A DNA stretch of 64,000 bases, from the IMG/VR virus record IMGVR_UViG_3300042503_001396, positions 1-64,000 of that record; one strand, given 5' to 3'. Origin of the DNA: a virus. Position 1 is the stretch's first letter. Each line of letters begins with the position of its first letter. The notes under the pieces were generated by a model. It searched no databases and was not told the DNA's origin. It saw only the letters and a program-made list of their open reading frames with translations. This document shows, piece by piece, positions 49,058-58,243 of this stretch. A program made the position numbers and the translations under genes.

Positions 49058-49303
49058 TTATTCTTCGTCTTCTGCGTCTTCCATTTCATAATCATCAAAG
49101 TATCCTTGCTCAAATCTGACGGATACAATCTCTTCATCAATGAGGTCTCCATCCTTATTATAAAACTCAGGATGATATGCAATTTGCTTTGGACCTTCTT
49201 GATGAGTCATCATATATTCGCGGGCAACCCAACCTGTTATAAGTCCCACTATAAGAAACAATATGGTTAAAAAGGAACCTAAGACTAAACTAACTGCTAA
49301 CAT
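49058..49303 (-). CDS. Membrane-anchored acidic protein, 81 aa
   Basis: Begins MLAVSLVLGSFLTILFLIVG. One membrane segment (residues 3-25) is followed by a cytoplasmic-type tail ending in DYEMEDAEDEE. I recall it as common in cyanophages. Function unknown. Confidence 0.65.
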   Translation of the reverse strand: MLAVSLVLGSFLTILFLIVGLITGWVAREYMMTHQEGPKQIAYHPEFYNKDGDLIDEEIVSVRFEQGYFDDYEMEDAEDEE

Positions 49304-49321
49304 TTCTTTTTCTCCGGGAAA

Positions 49322-49504
49322 CTACTTTTTCTTCCTTGACTTAAAGGAAAATTCAAAATAGATAGTTACTTCCCGATTCAGAAAGCAAACTATCTTCTCA
49401 AATATGAGATGGAATGGTTGAGTCTGCTTTCTTTTTCCCCCATTAAGAATTAAATCAACGCCACGATTCTTGTGGTTGAAGTTATTTATGTTACTATCAG
49501 ACAA
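49322..49504 (-). CDS. Hypothetical ~60-aa protein, TTG start uncertain
   Basis: The frame from a TTG (49502-49504) reads MSDSNINNFNHKNRGVDLIL and ends SFKSRKKK, a basic C-terminus. A late promoter motif (49483-49490) lies inside the first codons, so translation probably starts further in. The stretch IFEKIVCFLNREVTIYFEFS looks protein-like. Function unknown. Confidence 0.4.
   Translation of the reverse strand: MSDSNINNFNHKNRGVDLILNGGKRKQTQPFHLIFEKIVCFLNREVTIYFEFSFKSRKKK
49483..49490 (-). promoter_or_regulatory. Late promoter CATAAATA
   Basis: CATAAATA on the minus strand just after the glutaredoxin gene. Confidence 0.45.
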
Positions 49505-49733
49505 TTTGCTTTTCTTTCAGATATTTAACGGTATCATTACATCCACCTAGTTTTTGATCATCACAAAGAACCTGTGGAAATGTGGATCCTTCACCAAATT
49601 CTGAATAAAATTCATCTTTGGTGAAGTGCTCATCAAGATTATACACCACAAAGTTGCTTCCCGTCAATTCAAGAACTTGTTTGACTTTGTAGCAATATGG
49701 ACAATTTTCTTTACTATACACTGCAAAATTCAT
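49497..49733 (-). CDS. Glutaredoxin, 78 aa
   Basis: The redox motif CPYC is at residues 11-14, cis-proline at TFPQV (51-55) and GGCND at 63-67. It fits a monomeric glutaredoxin. Phage glutaredoxins supply electrons to ribonucleotide reductase, which fits the neighbouring thyX and nucleotide theme. It is near the family's usual length of about 80. Confidence 0.9.
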   Translation of the reverse strand: MNFAVYSKENCPYCYKVKQVLELTGSNFVVYNLDEHFTKDEFYSEFGEGSTFPQVLCDDQKLGGCNDTVKYLKEKQIV

Positions 49734-49770
49734 ATTTCTCCCAAATAAAATTTATATGTCTATATATCAA

Positions 49771-50490
49771 TTATCGTGCCATATCATTTGCATAATGAGA
49801 TCTCTGACCATCGGCAAGAACATAATGAAAGAAAATTTGATGATAATAAAGACCTTCTTTTTCCAATCTTTTACCATATAATGTTCTCTCATATTCAGTA
49901 GGCATTGGATCTCTCCAATGAGGTCTTTCACACCCCTTATAAATCATCCCATCACCGGCAGACAAAATCACAGAATGATTTTCACCTCTTTTTGAGATGG
50001 TTGTTTTGTTTTTATCTACATAAGTATCTGGAGTTTTAATCCAAATTTCCCAGGGTTCTGTGAGATTTGTACTAATATGAACTGTTACAGAAATTTCACA
50101 AGCATCGCGGTCAGCATGACGTGCTAGTGCTTGTCCTGGAAAATAAAAACGATCATAATAATAAGTATTGTAAAGTTGTCTTCCAAGAATTTTTTCTAGT
50201 TTTAAACGAATGCTCGAATGAATTGAGCGATATTGTGGATGCCAATAACACGCAAGAGATCCTTCAACTTGCATTTCAAGTTCAGTATAAGTAAATTGAT
50301 CTATTTTTTTCCCCCAATAATTAATTTGCCCTCTTTCTTCTGGAACGGAACGATAAAGTTCTTGAGAATTCCACAAATCTTTTACAACCAAATATCCATC
50401 TTTCTCAAATTTTTCATTGCGAGTCCAAGAAGTTCCAGTATTCAATCTTTCTTGGTATAAGAGTTGCTCTTCTGTCATTTGCTCTGCCAT
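49771..50490 (-). CDS. 2OG-Fe(II) oxygenase-like protein, 239 aa
   Basis: Begins MAEQMTEEQLLYQERLNTGT. Candidate Fe ligands are H125 and D127 (ARHADRDACEISVTVHIS) with distal H191 (GCERPHWRDP). DRFYFPGQALARHADRDACE is typical of the family fold. It lies directly after a second oxygenase and downstream of the second fibre cassette, so substrates may be fibre proteins (inference). Confidence 0.8.
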   Translation of the reverse strand: MAEQMTEEQLLYQERLNTGTSWTRNEKFEKDGYLVVKDLWNSQELYRSVPEERGQINYWGKKIDQFTYTELEMQVEGSLACYWHPQYRSIHSSIRLKLEKILGRQLYNTYYYDRFYFPGQALARHADRDACEISVTVHISTNLTEPWEIWIKTPDTYVDKNKTTISKRGENHSVILSAGDGMIYKGCERPHWRDPMPTEYERTLYGKRLEKEGLYYHQIFFHYVLADGQRSHYANDMAR

Positions 50491-50498
50491 AATTTACC

Positions 50499-51119
50499 TC
50501 ATTTCCAACGTGGTCCAACAACCCAACCAACAAGACTCTTTCTTACTCCTTTAGTCACCTTAAGAACTCGATGTTGAGTTCGTGAGTCAAATACAATCAC
50601 AGTTCCTCTCTTTCTTGGAGCAAAATAAGACTTACCATCTTCAGCAAGAAGTTGAAGATTTCCTCCCTCATAATCATCAGGATCTGAAAGTTGAATTACA
50701 AATGAAAGTTTTCTTACAAGTTCTAGATTTTCATTTAGATAATCTTGTGCTCTTCCTTCGTGATGATTGCCAACACTTACTGGTTTATAATGACCCGAAA
50801 TACCAGCATCATTATGCCATCCATAAAATTCACCAATACCATATTGAGTGAATTGCATTGATTCACCATCAATATTTCTTATATCATAAAGAAAATTTTC
50901 ACGATTTGCTCTTTCGACATAGTGCCAAACAAATCCTGCTGTCCAATGATTTGTTGGAACCCAAGAATTTTTCGAATTCCTTTTATCACGATTAAGAGAA
51001 TCTCCCATCAATCTGGAGTCACCCATTTGATCTTGAAATTTATCTGTCAAATCTTCTTCAATTGTTTCTACCATTTTTTCTGGGATATCTGAAAAGTACC
51101 AAATTGATTGGAATGCCAA
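50499..51119 (-). CDS. 2OG-Fe(II) oxygenase, PiuC/P4H type, 206 aa
   Basis: TTG start (51117-51119) with a good GGAGA site 7-8 bases before. Fe ligands H102-x-D104 (YGWHNDAG) and H183 (SRTQHRVLKV), with R193 in GVRKSLVGW for 2-oxoglutarate. EGGNLQLL and FAPRKRGTVIVFDS are typical of the prolyl-hydroxylase-type fold. One of three oxygenases in this window. Confidence 0.88.
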   Translation of the reverse strand: MAFQSIWYFSDIPEKMVETIEEDLTDKFQDQMGDSRLMGDSLNRDKRNSKNSWVPTNHWTAGFVWHYVERANRENFLYDIRNIDGESMQFTQYGIGEFYGWHNDAGISGHYKPVSVGNHHEGRAQDYLNENLELVRKLSFVIQLSDPDDYEGGNLQLLAEDGKSYFAPRKRGTVIVFDSRTQHRVLKVTKGVRKSLVGWVVGPRWK

Positions 51120-51150
51120 ATTTCAATCTCCGTATAAATTACTCATCACC

Positions 51151-51179
51151 ATTATATATTAGTTTTATAAAAACCTCAA
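51151..51179 (-). promoter_or_regulatory. Sigma70-like promoter before the oxygenase
   Basis: TTGAGG (51174-51179), 17-bp spacer, TATAAT (51151-51156). The -35 contains the stop codon of the upstream gene. Confidence 0.55.
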
Positions 51180-51568
51180 GTTTCCGTTTTCAATTCCCAT
51201 TCTTGAGTTTCTTCATTCCAGTTATAATAACTTCCAGATTCTTTTTGTTCTTCTGTAAGTTCTGGTTCTGAAACTGGTGGTTGCCATTCATAAGTTTCAG
51301 TATTTAAAGTCCAAGAAGGGTATGGTTGTGGTGCTAAGAATACATCATATTGATTATTATAAACCATTCCAATTCCAGCAAAACGATGTCTAAAGTTGTT
51401 GTTATAAGAAGTTTGTTTCCATTTTGTTGTTTGTCCATGTATTGATTGAAGAAATTGTATTCCTATTTCTTCACTTTCATTTCCATTTTTATCAAGAATA
51501 TCAACATTTCTTACAACAGAAACTCTCAAAACATTATCTTCATAATCAAGTTGAGCAAAATGTGCCAT
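51176..51568 (-). CDS. Hypothetical conserved cyanophage protein, 130 aa
   Basis: Begins MAHFAQLDYEDNVLRVSVVR. WKQTSYNNNFRHRFAGIGMV and YDVFLAPQPYPSWTLN are segments I recall as conserved in cyanophage proteins next to fibre genes. An AAGGAGGT site precedes the start. It is acidic towards the end. Probably structural or a fibre accessory; not proven. Confidence 0.7.
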   Translation of the reverse strand: MAHFAQLDYEDNVLRVSVVRNVDILDKNGNESEEIGIQFLQSIHGQTTKWKQTSYNNNFRHRFAGIGMVYNNQYDVFLAPQPYPSWTLNTETYEWQPPVSEPELTEEQKESGSYYNWNEETQEWELKTET

Positions 51569-51579
51569 ATTTTACCTCC

Positions 51580-53487
51580 TTATTCTGGATATTGAATAAT
51601 GACAATTCCTGAACCGCCATTTCCTCCAGTTGAAGGAGTAGAAGCTCTTGCTCCACCGCCTCCTCCACCTGTATTTGTTGTTCCAGATGTTGCTGGATTT
51701 ATTGATGGTGGAACTGTAGGCATGTTAGATCCAGCACCTCCTCCTCCTGCTCCCCCTGCACCACCAGCTTTTGCGGTTGGTCCAGGAGAAAGACCTCCTC
51801 CACCTCCTCCACCACCAGCAAAATATCTTTGTCCAGAAACAGGACCAGGAGTTCCATATGAAGATGGTGATAATACAGAATACCATCCACTACCACCAGC
51901 AGTTCCTGTTCCTCCAGGAGTACCAGCATCTCCCAAATCACCTGCTCCACCGCCTCCTGCACTACCACCGTTGGCAAGAGGACCCATTGGTCCGCCTGTA
52001 TTTCCTTGAATGAAAGGTGATGGAGTTGCAGTTCCTCCAGAGAAGGTTCCTGGGACTGGAAATCCTTTAGATGCTCCTCCACCAGATCCTCCGTTAGAAC
52101 CATTAGATGCACCACCACCAGCTCCTCCTCCACCACCATAAGCAATAATTTGTGATGCACCTGGAGACCCTATTGTTGTATTATTGCCAGTATTTCCTGT
52201 ATTAATTCCAACTCCACCAGTTCCTCCTGTCCCTATTCCAATAGGATAAGTTCCAGCACTCACTGGATATTGTTCACCAACTTCTACAGAATATCCAGGA
52301 TTCCAAGGATATGCTTCAGGAATAGCAGTTGGAGTTGTTGTTGAAGTATGAATAGATGATACAAAACCTCCTGCCCCTCCTCCACCACCAGCACCAAGGG
52401 TGCCTGTGCCACCTCCACCACCTCCACCACCTCCACCAACAGCAAGATAATCAATCCATTGAAGTGTTGGGTCAGTAACAGTAAAATCTCCAGGAGAAGT
52501 GAAGATATGTCTCCATACACCTGGGTGTTCTGGATGAGTATTGGGTTCTATTGTTCCACCAGTTGCTCTTGAATATGTTACATTTTTCTTATATCTCACG
52601 CAGACAATTCCAGAACCACCACCAGCATAAGTAGTAATACCACTAAATCCATCTCCACCACCATATCCAGAGTTAGATGGAGCAGGTCTTTGTGCTGGTC
52701 CTGGAAAAGGACTACCTACTCCACCAGCAGCATATCCCCCAGAACTAACCAATGGATACCATGTAGAATAAACTGGAGATGAAATTGCTTTTCCAACTAT
52801 GTCTGCAGGAAAATTTGGATCAATTCTACCAGGACCAGTAACACCTCCAGGAGCACCGATGCCGCCTGCACCACCTCCAGATGCACCTCCTCCAGGATAA
52901 CCTTGTCTAGGTATCGTTGCTGGGCTGTTGCCAGTGCCAGCTGGGGCGGATGGACTTCCACCACCAGATCCTCCTGGGACTCCTGTATTACCAGGAGCTG
53001 CACCACCTCCACCACCTGCAGATACAACACCAGATAATCCATCAAAATAAGAATCGGACCCACTTCTAACAGTACCAGGCGGTCCACTCGGAGCACTTGG
53101 TCCTCCAGCTCCAACTCCAATTGGATATACGCCAGGAGCATTACTTACACCATAATTACCAAATCTAAATCCACCTCCACCTCCACCACCTCTTGGCGGA
53201 GCATTAGATGCAGGCATAGCACCACCACCAGCAACAACCAAATAATCAACACTATTAATTGCTGCAGGTGGGCGATTAACTGTAAAGGTTCCATCACCAG
53301 TAAAAATATGATAAATGTAACCGTCACCACCATCTATAATCGTTCCACCAGTTGCATATGCACCTATACCAGGAGCATTTTCAAAGGTATAAAACTCACG
53401 ATTCTTTCCACTTACATTATATCGTGTTGCTGGTGAATTTGGTGCCCAATTTTTTGCACCAAATGAATTTGCACTTTTTCCCGCCAT
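51580..53487 (-). CDS. Gly-rich tail-fibre/adhesin protein, 635 aa
   Basis: Begins MAGKSANSFGAKNWAPNSPA. It has two halves, each with a Gly-rich domain of the phage-adhesin type (IFTGDGTFTVNRPPAAINSV and IFTSPGDFTVTDPTLQWIDY, each followed by VDYLVV/AVGGGGG and long Gly runs), ending SGIVIIQYPE. Such polyglycine sheets act as receptor-binding tips (T4-like gp38-type adhesins are also Gly-rich). The start has a strong AAGGAGGT site. Confidence 0.75.
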   Translation of the reverse strand: MAGKSANSFGAKNWAPNSPATRYNVSGKNREFYTFENAPGIGAYATGGTIIDGGDGYIYHIFTGDGTFTVNRPPAAINSVDYLVVAGGGAMPASNAPPRGGGGGGGFRFGNYGVSNAPGVYPIGVGAGGPSAPSGPPGTVRSGSDSYFDGLSGVVSAGGGGGAAPGNTGVPGGSGGGSPSAPAGTGNSPATIPRQGYPGGGASGGGAGGIGAPGGVTGPGRIDPNFPADIVGKAISSPVYSTWYPLVSSGGYAAGGVGSPFPGPAQRPAPSNSGYGGGDGFSGITTYAGGGSGIVCVRYKKNVTYSRATGGTIEPNTHPEHPGVWRHIFTSPGDFTVTDPTLQWIDYLAVGGGGGGGGGGTGTLGAGGGGGAGGFVSSIHTSTTTPTAIPEAYPWNPGYSVEVGEQYPVSAGTYPIGIGTGGTGGVGINTGNTGNNTTIGSPGASQIIAYGGGGGAGGGASNGSNGGSGGGASKGFPVPGTFSGGTATPSPFIQGNTGGPMGPLANGGSAGGGGAGDLGDAGTPGGTGTAGGSGWYSVLSPSSYGTPGPVSGQRYFAGGGGGGGGLSPGPTAKAGGAGGAGGGGAGSNMPTVPPSINPATSGTTNTGGGGGGARASTPSTGGNGGSGIVIIQYPE

Positions 53488-53490
53488 ATA

Positions 53491-53850
53491 TTATACCTCC
53501 TTATCACCAAGAACTAATACATTAACTGCGTCCGTACTGCTTGAATTATAAACTTGAATCGTGTCATTATTACTTGATAATGTAATGGGATATGCAAGTT
53601 CAAAGAAATAAGTGTCTGTTGGTTGAATTGAAAGTTGTGCAAGTTGATTAATAGAACTTGCAGTTCCAGCAGATCCCCCAGAGTTTGGAACTACATGTAT
53701 TCTTATAGTGCTCGAATTAACCGTATCAATATTATGGACTATTACTGAACGAATATAACAAGTTTTTGTAGAATCCACTGTCAAAACAGGTACAGTAGAC
53801 CCAATTGCAACTCTTGTAACTGTTCCTAATCCTACCTTTTGCAATGCCAT
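53491..53850 (-). CDS. Virion structural protein, 119 aa
   Basis: Begins MALQKVGLGTVTRVAIGSTV. It is mostly beta with Ser/Thr/Val-rich strands (DTVNSSTIRIHVVPNSGGSA, ITLSSNNDTIQVYNSSSTDA). The pattern recalls the 113-aa protein at 55987 and may form a small collar or fibre joint. It has a CATAAATA late promoter at 53872. Confidence 0.65.
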   Translation of the reverse strand: MALQKVGLGTVTRVAIGSTVPVLTVDSTKTCYIRSVIVHNIDTVNSSTIRIHVVPNSGGSAGTASSINQLAQLSIQPTDTYFFELAYPITLSSNNDTIQVYNSSSTDAVNVLVLGDKEV

Positions 53851-53871
53851 AATATGTTTATTGTTTTTAAG

Positions 53872-53879
53872 TATTTATG
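53872..53879 (-). promoter_or_regulatory. Late promoter CATAAATA
   Basis: CATAAATA with the upstream fibre gene's TAA stop inside (GCA TAA ATA), 22 bp before the ATG at 53850. Confidence 0.6.
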
Positions 53880-55977
53880 CAAATAACATAACTTCTAATA
53901 GATCAACTCCAGCAGAAATGCCTGAAAGTTGAGAACCATCCCCACTAAAACTTACTGCAGTTATAGTACCATTAACATCAAGTTTAGATACTGGATTTGT
54001 AGTTCCTATACCAACAGAACCAGAAACATAAGCACCACCAGTGACTTGAAGATCTTGATCCACAGTTCCTGTGGAAGTTCCAGAACCAATTAATACTGGT
54101 CCGTTGGTGAACGTTGAGACACCAGTGACTTGAAGTTGTGTTATAGAACCTATACCACCTATTACATTAGTTGAAACGCCAGCATTGGAAACATAATCCA
54201 GGATTGTAATTGTTGCAATACCAGCAGTAGAAACAATAGATACTATAGGACCAACAAAATTTAATACAGTTATACTATTAGCACCACCAACAATAGTTCC
54301 CTCATCACGAATTGTCAGTCCCGTAATTGCATCAGCAGGTGCAGGTGTAACCCAAGTTGGAACATTACCGATGCCATTAGATTGAAGTATTGTTCCAGGA
54401 GAACCATTTGCTAAAAACGTAGTAGTGTCAAGTGCAGATTGATAAGGAATATTGCCAACAAGACCACCTTTGAGATTTGTTGACACACCAGCATTAGGAG
54501 CATAAGTAGCAACACCAGCATTGGTTGCATAAGTGGCAATACCACTTGTTGTTGCATAAGTAGCAATGCCAGCATTAGTAGCATAAGTTGCTATACCAGC
54601 ACTAGGAGCATAAGTGGCACTTGAAGCATTACCACTAAATCCAGAAGTAGCAGTTATGACACCAGAAGCATTAATATTTCTTACAACTGCTAGGTCTCTT
54701 TCTGTGAATTGAACTGAACCCGCAGCAAGTCTTGTTCCATTAGGGAACTGTGTTGATCCAATACCAACAGCATAATTAATTAACCAAGCATCAGTTCCAA
54801 GTCCAGCAAACTCACCTGCCTTAAACCACATAATTTTCTTATATGTGGGAGGAAGAGTTTCAATACCAGCAATATTAAAATTGACAAGTGGATTTCCTTC
54901 CGTTGAAGCAACAGCAACACCACCATGACTTGCGGTTGTGTCATTTGAAATATCATTACCACTTCCATCTGTTCTAACTCCAAGAATAATATCCGGGTCA
55001 GAAATTTTTAGTTGTTGAGCATTAATAAATGCGGTTGTTCCACCAAGTGTAATATTACCAGTTACATTTAAGTTTCTATTGACTTGCAAATCCCTAGTAA
55101 CTGTTGCATCTTGAGGAATAGTAAATTGAATAGGAAGACTTAATGTGGGTGTTGAACCTTCACCAGAAGTTACACTTACACTAATCTGGTTTGAAGTTCC
55201 AGTAACTGACTGAACATAATCTCCAGTAGTATCACTACCAAGAGCAACAGAATTGGGTTGAATTGTTGCTGCTAATGATACATTACCTGTTCCATTAAAA
55301 CTAATTGGTGAAGCAACAATATCACCAGTGATTTCAAAAGTTCTTGAGTTTTTTAGTTCTGTTGCTATACCAGCATTGGTTGCATAAGTTGCAATACCAC
55401 TTGATGTGGCATAAGTTGCTATACCAGCATTGGTTGCATAAGTTGCAATACCAGCATTAGTAGCATAAGTTGTTATACCAGCATTAGTAGCATAAGTTGC
55501 TATACCAGAATTAGTAGCATAAGTTGCTATACCAGCATTAGTAGCATAAGTTGCTATACCAGAATTAGTAGCATAAGTTGCTATACCAGAATTAGGAGCA
55601 TAAGTAGCAATACCACTTAAAGTAGCATAACCATTTAAAGTTCCATCAAAAGTATTAGCAGTTATAACTCCAACAAAACTTGCTTGAGTACCAAATAAAG
55701 ATGTAGTGTGAGTTGTAATGCCAGCAAAAGTAGAAATACCAGAAACATAAAGTTGTGCAAAAGAACTTCCGCTGCCAATTAAGGAATTTCCGACATAAAA
55801 ATTGGATGCAGTAACCACCCCTGCAAAATATCCATCCCCAACAACATAAAGTTTTGAGGTCGCATTGGTGGTTGCAATACCAACGTTTCCAATAACTTCC
55901 AGTGAAGTAAGATTTTCACTATAAGAAGATACTCCTACCTTCAGATCTTTTTGTCTACCGCTGGTATATTTTGCCAT
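53875..55977 (-). CDS. Repeat tail-fibre protein, 700 aa
   Basis: Begins MAKYTSGRQKDLKVGVSSYS, resembling the 1353-aa fibre start. Two blocks of 9-residue repeats (GIATYATNA / GIATYATNS) are at residues about 119-205 and 453-495, separated by a beta domain. It ends DGSQLSGISAGVDLLEVMLF. The repeats suggest a fibrous coiled or beta-roll shaft. It is part of the second three-gene fibre cassette. Confidence 0.75.
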   Translation of the reverse strand: MAKYTSGRQKDLKVGVSSYSENLTSLEVIGNVGIATTNATSKLYVVGDGYFAGVVTASNFYVGNSLIGSGSSFAQLYVSGISTFAGITTHTTSLFGTQASFVGVITANTFDGTLNGYATLSGIATYAPNSGIATYATNSGIATYATNAGIATYATNSGIATYATNAGITTYATNAGIATYATNAGIATYATSSGIATYATNAGIATELKNSRTFEITGDIVASPISFNGTGNVSLAATIQPNSVALGSDTTGDYVQSVTGTSNQISVSVTSGEGSTPTLSLPIQFTIPQDATVTRDLQVNRNLNVTGNITLGGTTAFINAQQLKISDPDIILGVRTDGSGNDISNDTTASHGGVAVASTEGNPLVNFNIAGIETLPPTYKKIMWFKAGEFAGLGTDAWLINYAVGIGSTQFPNGTRLAAGSVQFTERDLAVVRNINASGVITATSGFSGNASSATYAPSAGIATYATNAGIATYATTSGIATYATNAGVATYAPNAGVSTNLKGGLVGNIPYQSALDTTTFLANGSPGTILQSNGIGNVPTWVTPAPADAITGLTIRDEGTIVGGANSITVLNFVGPIVSIVSTAGIATITILDYVSNAGVSTNVIGGIGSITQLQVTGVSTFTNGPVLIGSGTSTGTVDQDLQVTGGAYVSGSVGIGTTNPVSKLDVNGTITAVSFSGDGSQLSGISAGVDLLEVMLFA
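55368..55620 (-). repeat. 27-bp tandem repeats (GIATYATNx)
   Basis: Nine near-identical 27-bp units encode 9-residue repeats in the 700-aa fibre; a second shorter set lies near 54490-54620. Length variation between relatives would be expected. Confidence 0.85.
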
Positions 55978-55986
55978 TTTTGGATA

Positions 55987-56328
55987 TTAGTTGAGTGTCT
56001 CTAAGATGCTTCCGATAAATTTAATATCAGTTCCACTCGTTGCAGAAAAAACAAGAACATCACCAGACTCAAGAACAAGTTTTCCTGATAAGAGATTTGC
56101 ACTATCACTTGGAGAAATTGGGAAAGTTTTTAAAATTTCTGTAGTAACTGCAATTCCTGTAACTGTTCTTTGATGAGAAAAGGAAACTGTTTGAGTATTA
56201 TTTCCAATATTTGTTGCTTGTGCTAAAAGAACAACGCCAGTATATCCTACAGGAGCAGTATAAATCCCTACAGCATTTGTTGTTGCTACTTTGGTGACTG
56301 TTTTAAATACATTAAGTGCTAGTGCCAT
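55987..56328 (-). CDS. Virion structural protein, 113 aa
   Basis: Begins MALALNVFKTVTKVATTNAV. IYTAPVGYTGVVLLAQATNI parallels [18 protein letters not shown] of the 224-aa protein at 25901, of which it looks like a short paralogue. Its position between the fibre genes at 56333 and 53875 is also the same. Probably a connector. Confidence 0.65.
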   Translation of the reverse strand: MALALNVFKTVTKVATTNAVGIYTAPVGYTGVVLLAQATNIGNNTQTVSFSHQRTVTGIAVTTEILKTFPISPSDSANLLSGKLVLESGDVLVFSATSGTDIKFIGSILETLN

Positions 56329-56332
56329 TCTA

Positions 56333-58186
56333 CTATTCTCCTCCTAGTGCTAAAATGAATGGTGTCATTGCCGAGAATAAACTCTTCGAATAAAATGCTC
56401 CAGAAATTGTTCCTGTAGTTTGATTAACAACTACACCATCACCGATTCTAAAGTTTCCTGATTGATCCGTACTTGTGAAAATAACCAGACCACCATTTCT
56501 CATATCAACTTCATTATCTTGAATTGGAACACCACCTTGAGCAGGAAGAGCACCATTAATGTTTGTACCAGAACCAATGTATTCAAAAGAATGTCCAGAT
56601 GCTAATACTCTACTTTGCTTAAAGAATGGAACAGTCGAACCAACACCAACTGCATAAGGAACATTATCACTAACAGTAATTGTACAAATACCAGAAGAAA
56701 CTGGAGTTGAACTTATGACAGAATAATATGCTGGAAGTAATTCTAAAGTTGCTGTTGATGTATTTATTCCCACATCAGGACCAGCAATTCTAATTGTTGG
56801 TGCTGTCGTATAACCTCTTCCACTTGAGACAATTTCAATTCTAGTTACAGAACCATTTGAAACTTCTGCGACTGCTGTTGCCTGAACTCCCCAATCAGTT
56901 GAAGGTGCAGAAATTGTAACGACCGGACTTGAATTATATCCAGTTCCACCAGAACTTACTTGAATCTTATTAACGTTATAATATAGACTATCAAAGTACA
57001 CAACCTGACCATCAAAAGGTCTTGTCACATTAATTTTTGCAGTACCACCAGAAACATAAGTATGAGGCAACGTTGAAGAACCAACGTTGACCACCAGTTG
57101 ATTTGCTGTAGGAACTGACTGAACTTCAAAAATATAACCATAAGCACCACTTGGATATGTAACAATTCCTGGTCCAGATGGACAAGTAAAACCAAGTCCA
57201 GCAATCGTGACTCCCATACCAACAGAAAAGTTATGATTCGCAGAAGTAGTGATTGTCGTAACGCCACTTACATTGTCATAAACTGCGTTTGATACATTAT
57301 AAGTTGGAACATTCAAATCAAGAATAAAAGTATCACTATTTGCTTCTGATGTTTGAGTTATAATTCCAGTATACTTTCTTGGTCCAACACCATCAGCAAC
57401 AAGACCATAATTACCGAAAGAGGCATTTGAGTTCGTAAGATCACAAGCACCACCAGTTCCACAAAAGACTGCAGTATCTGGGCAAATTGTGAAAAGTGAA
57501 ACCAACTGAGCATATCCTTCGTTGGTAATTGAAACTCCAATACCACCTTGATTGTATTGAGTATATGAGTCAAGAACCATTGACTTGGTTGGTCCAATCG
57601 AATGCTTACCATCAATCTTCATTCCAATACTATTAGGAATGAAGTTGGTACAGTTCTGAATATAAGGTGACTGATTATTAAAAACTGGTTTGTTAGGATT
57701 GAATGCAAAAATAGCACCAGTGTTTGCAGAACCTACAAAAGACATTTCAGCAATATAGTTTCCATTCCCAACATAAAAGAGGTCTCCTTGATTTTGTGGA
57801 GTGATGGAGACCTCTCTTAAACTATCACCAACAATACTAACTTGATTGGGAATATCAATTGGATTATTTTCTACATAAGATCCAGCACTAACTCTAATAA
57901 CGGAACCTGCTGTTGAGATTGCAACTGCTCCTGCGATGGTTGCTTTTGCGTCTCCGAGTTTGAGTCCTGTGTTTGTATCGTTTCCGTCTCTTGTGACATA
58001 GATTACATTTGTAACTGTTGCGCCTGCACCGATGCGAATAATATCTGTGCCGATTCCAAGACGTTCTCTTTTGGCAGTTAACTCACCATCATAAGTGTTG
58101 TATGCTAATTCTGCACTTAATAATTGATCTACTGTAGGTCTCTTGCCAGGAACAGCAGAGCGTTTAATCCTGATCGGAGTTGACAT
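56333..58186 (-). CDS. Pectin-lyase-like fibre protein, 617 aa
   Basis: Begins MSTPIRIKRSAVPGKRPTVD. From about residue 60 it has the beta-helix repeats YVTRDGNDTNTGLKLGDAKA and GSVIRVSAGSYVENNPIDIP, ending SGNFRIGDGVVVNQTTGTIS. It matches residues about 437-961 of the 961-aa fibre. Probably a fibre or spike protein with a polysaccharide-binding or lyase-like fold; no catalytic residues are identified. Confidence 0.75.
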   Translation of the reverse strand: MSTPIRIKRSAVPGKRPTVDQLLSAELAYNTYDGELTAKRERLGIGTDIIRIGAGATVTNVIYVTRDGNDTNTGLKLGDAKATIAGAVAISTAGSVIRVSAGSYVENNPIDIPNQVSIVGDSLREVSITPQNQGDLFYVGNGNYIAEMSFVGSANTGAIFAFNPNKPVFNNQSPYIQNCTNFIPNSIGMKIDGKHSIGPTKSMVLDSYTQYNQGGIGVSITNEGYAQLVSLFTICPDTAVFCGTGGACDLTNSNASFGNYGLVADGVGPRKYTGIITQTSEANSDTFILDLNVPTYNVSNAVYDNVSGVTTITTSANHNFSVGMGVTIAGLGFTCPSGPGIVTYPSGAYGYIFEVQSVPTANQLVVNVGSSTLPHTYVSGGTAKINVTRPFDGQVVYFDSLYYNVNKIQVSSGGTGYNSSPVVTISAPSTDWGVQATAVAEVSNGSVTRIEIVSSGRGYTTAPTIRIAGPDVGINTSTATLELLPAYYSVISSTPVSSGICTITVSDNVPYAVGVGSTVPFFKQSRVLASGHSFEYIGSGTNINGALPAQGGVPIQDNEVDMRNGGLVIFTSTDQSGNFRIGDGVVVNQTTGTISGAFYSKSLFSAMTPFILALGGE

Positions 58187-58198
58187 TTATCGCATTCG

Positions 58199-58243
58199 GT
58201 ATTTACCAAAGAAGCAGTATTTACTGCCTTTCATTTATTTATT
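58199..58243 (-). promoter_or_regulatory. Late promoter with two palindromes
   Basis: AATAAATA (58236-58243) precedes two perfect palindromes, GCAGTATTTACTGC (58213-58226) and GGTATTTACC (58199-58208), both with core TATTTA. They may be variant late promoters (GTAAATAC) or operators for the 617-aa gene. Confidence 0.45.
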
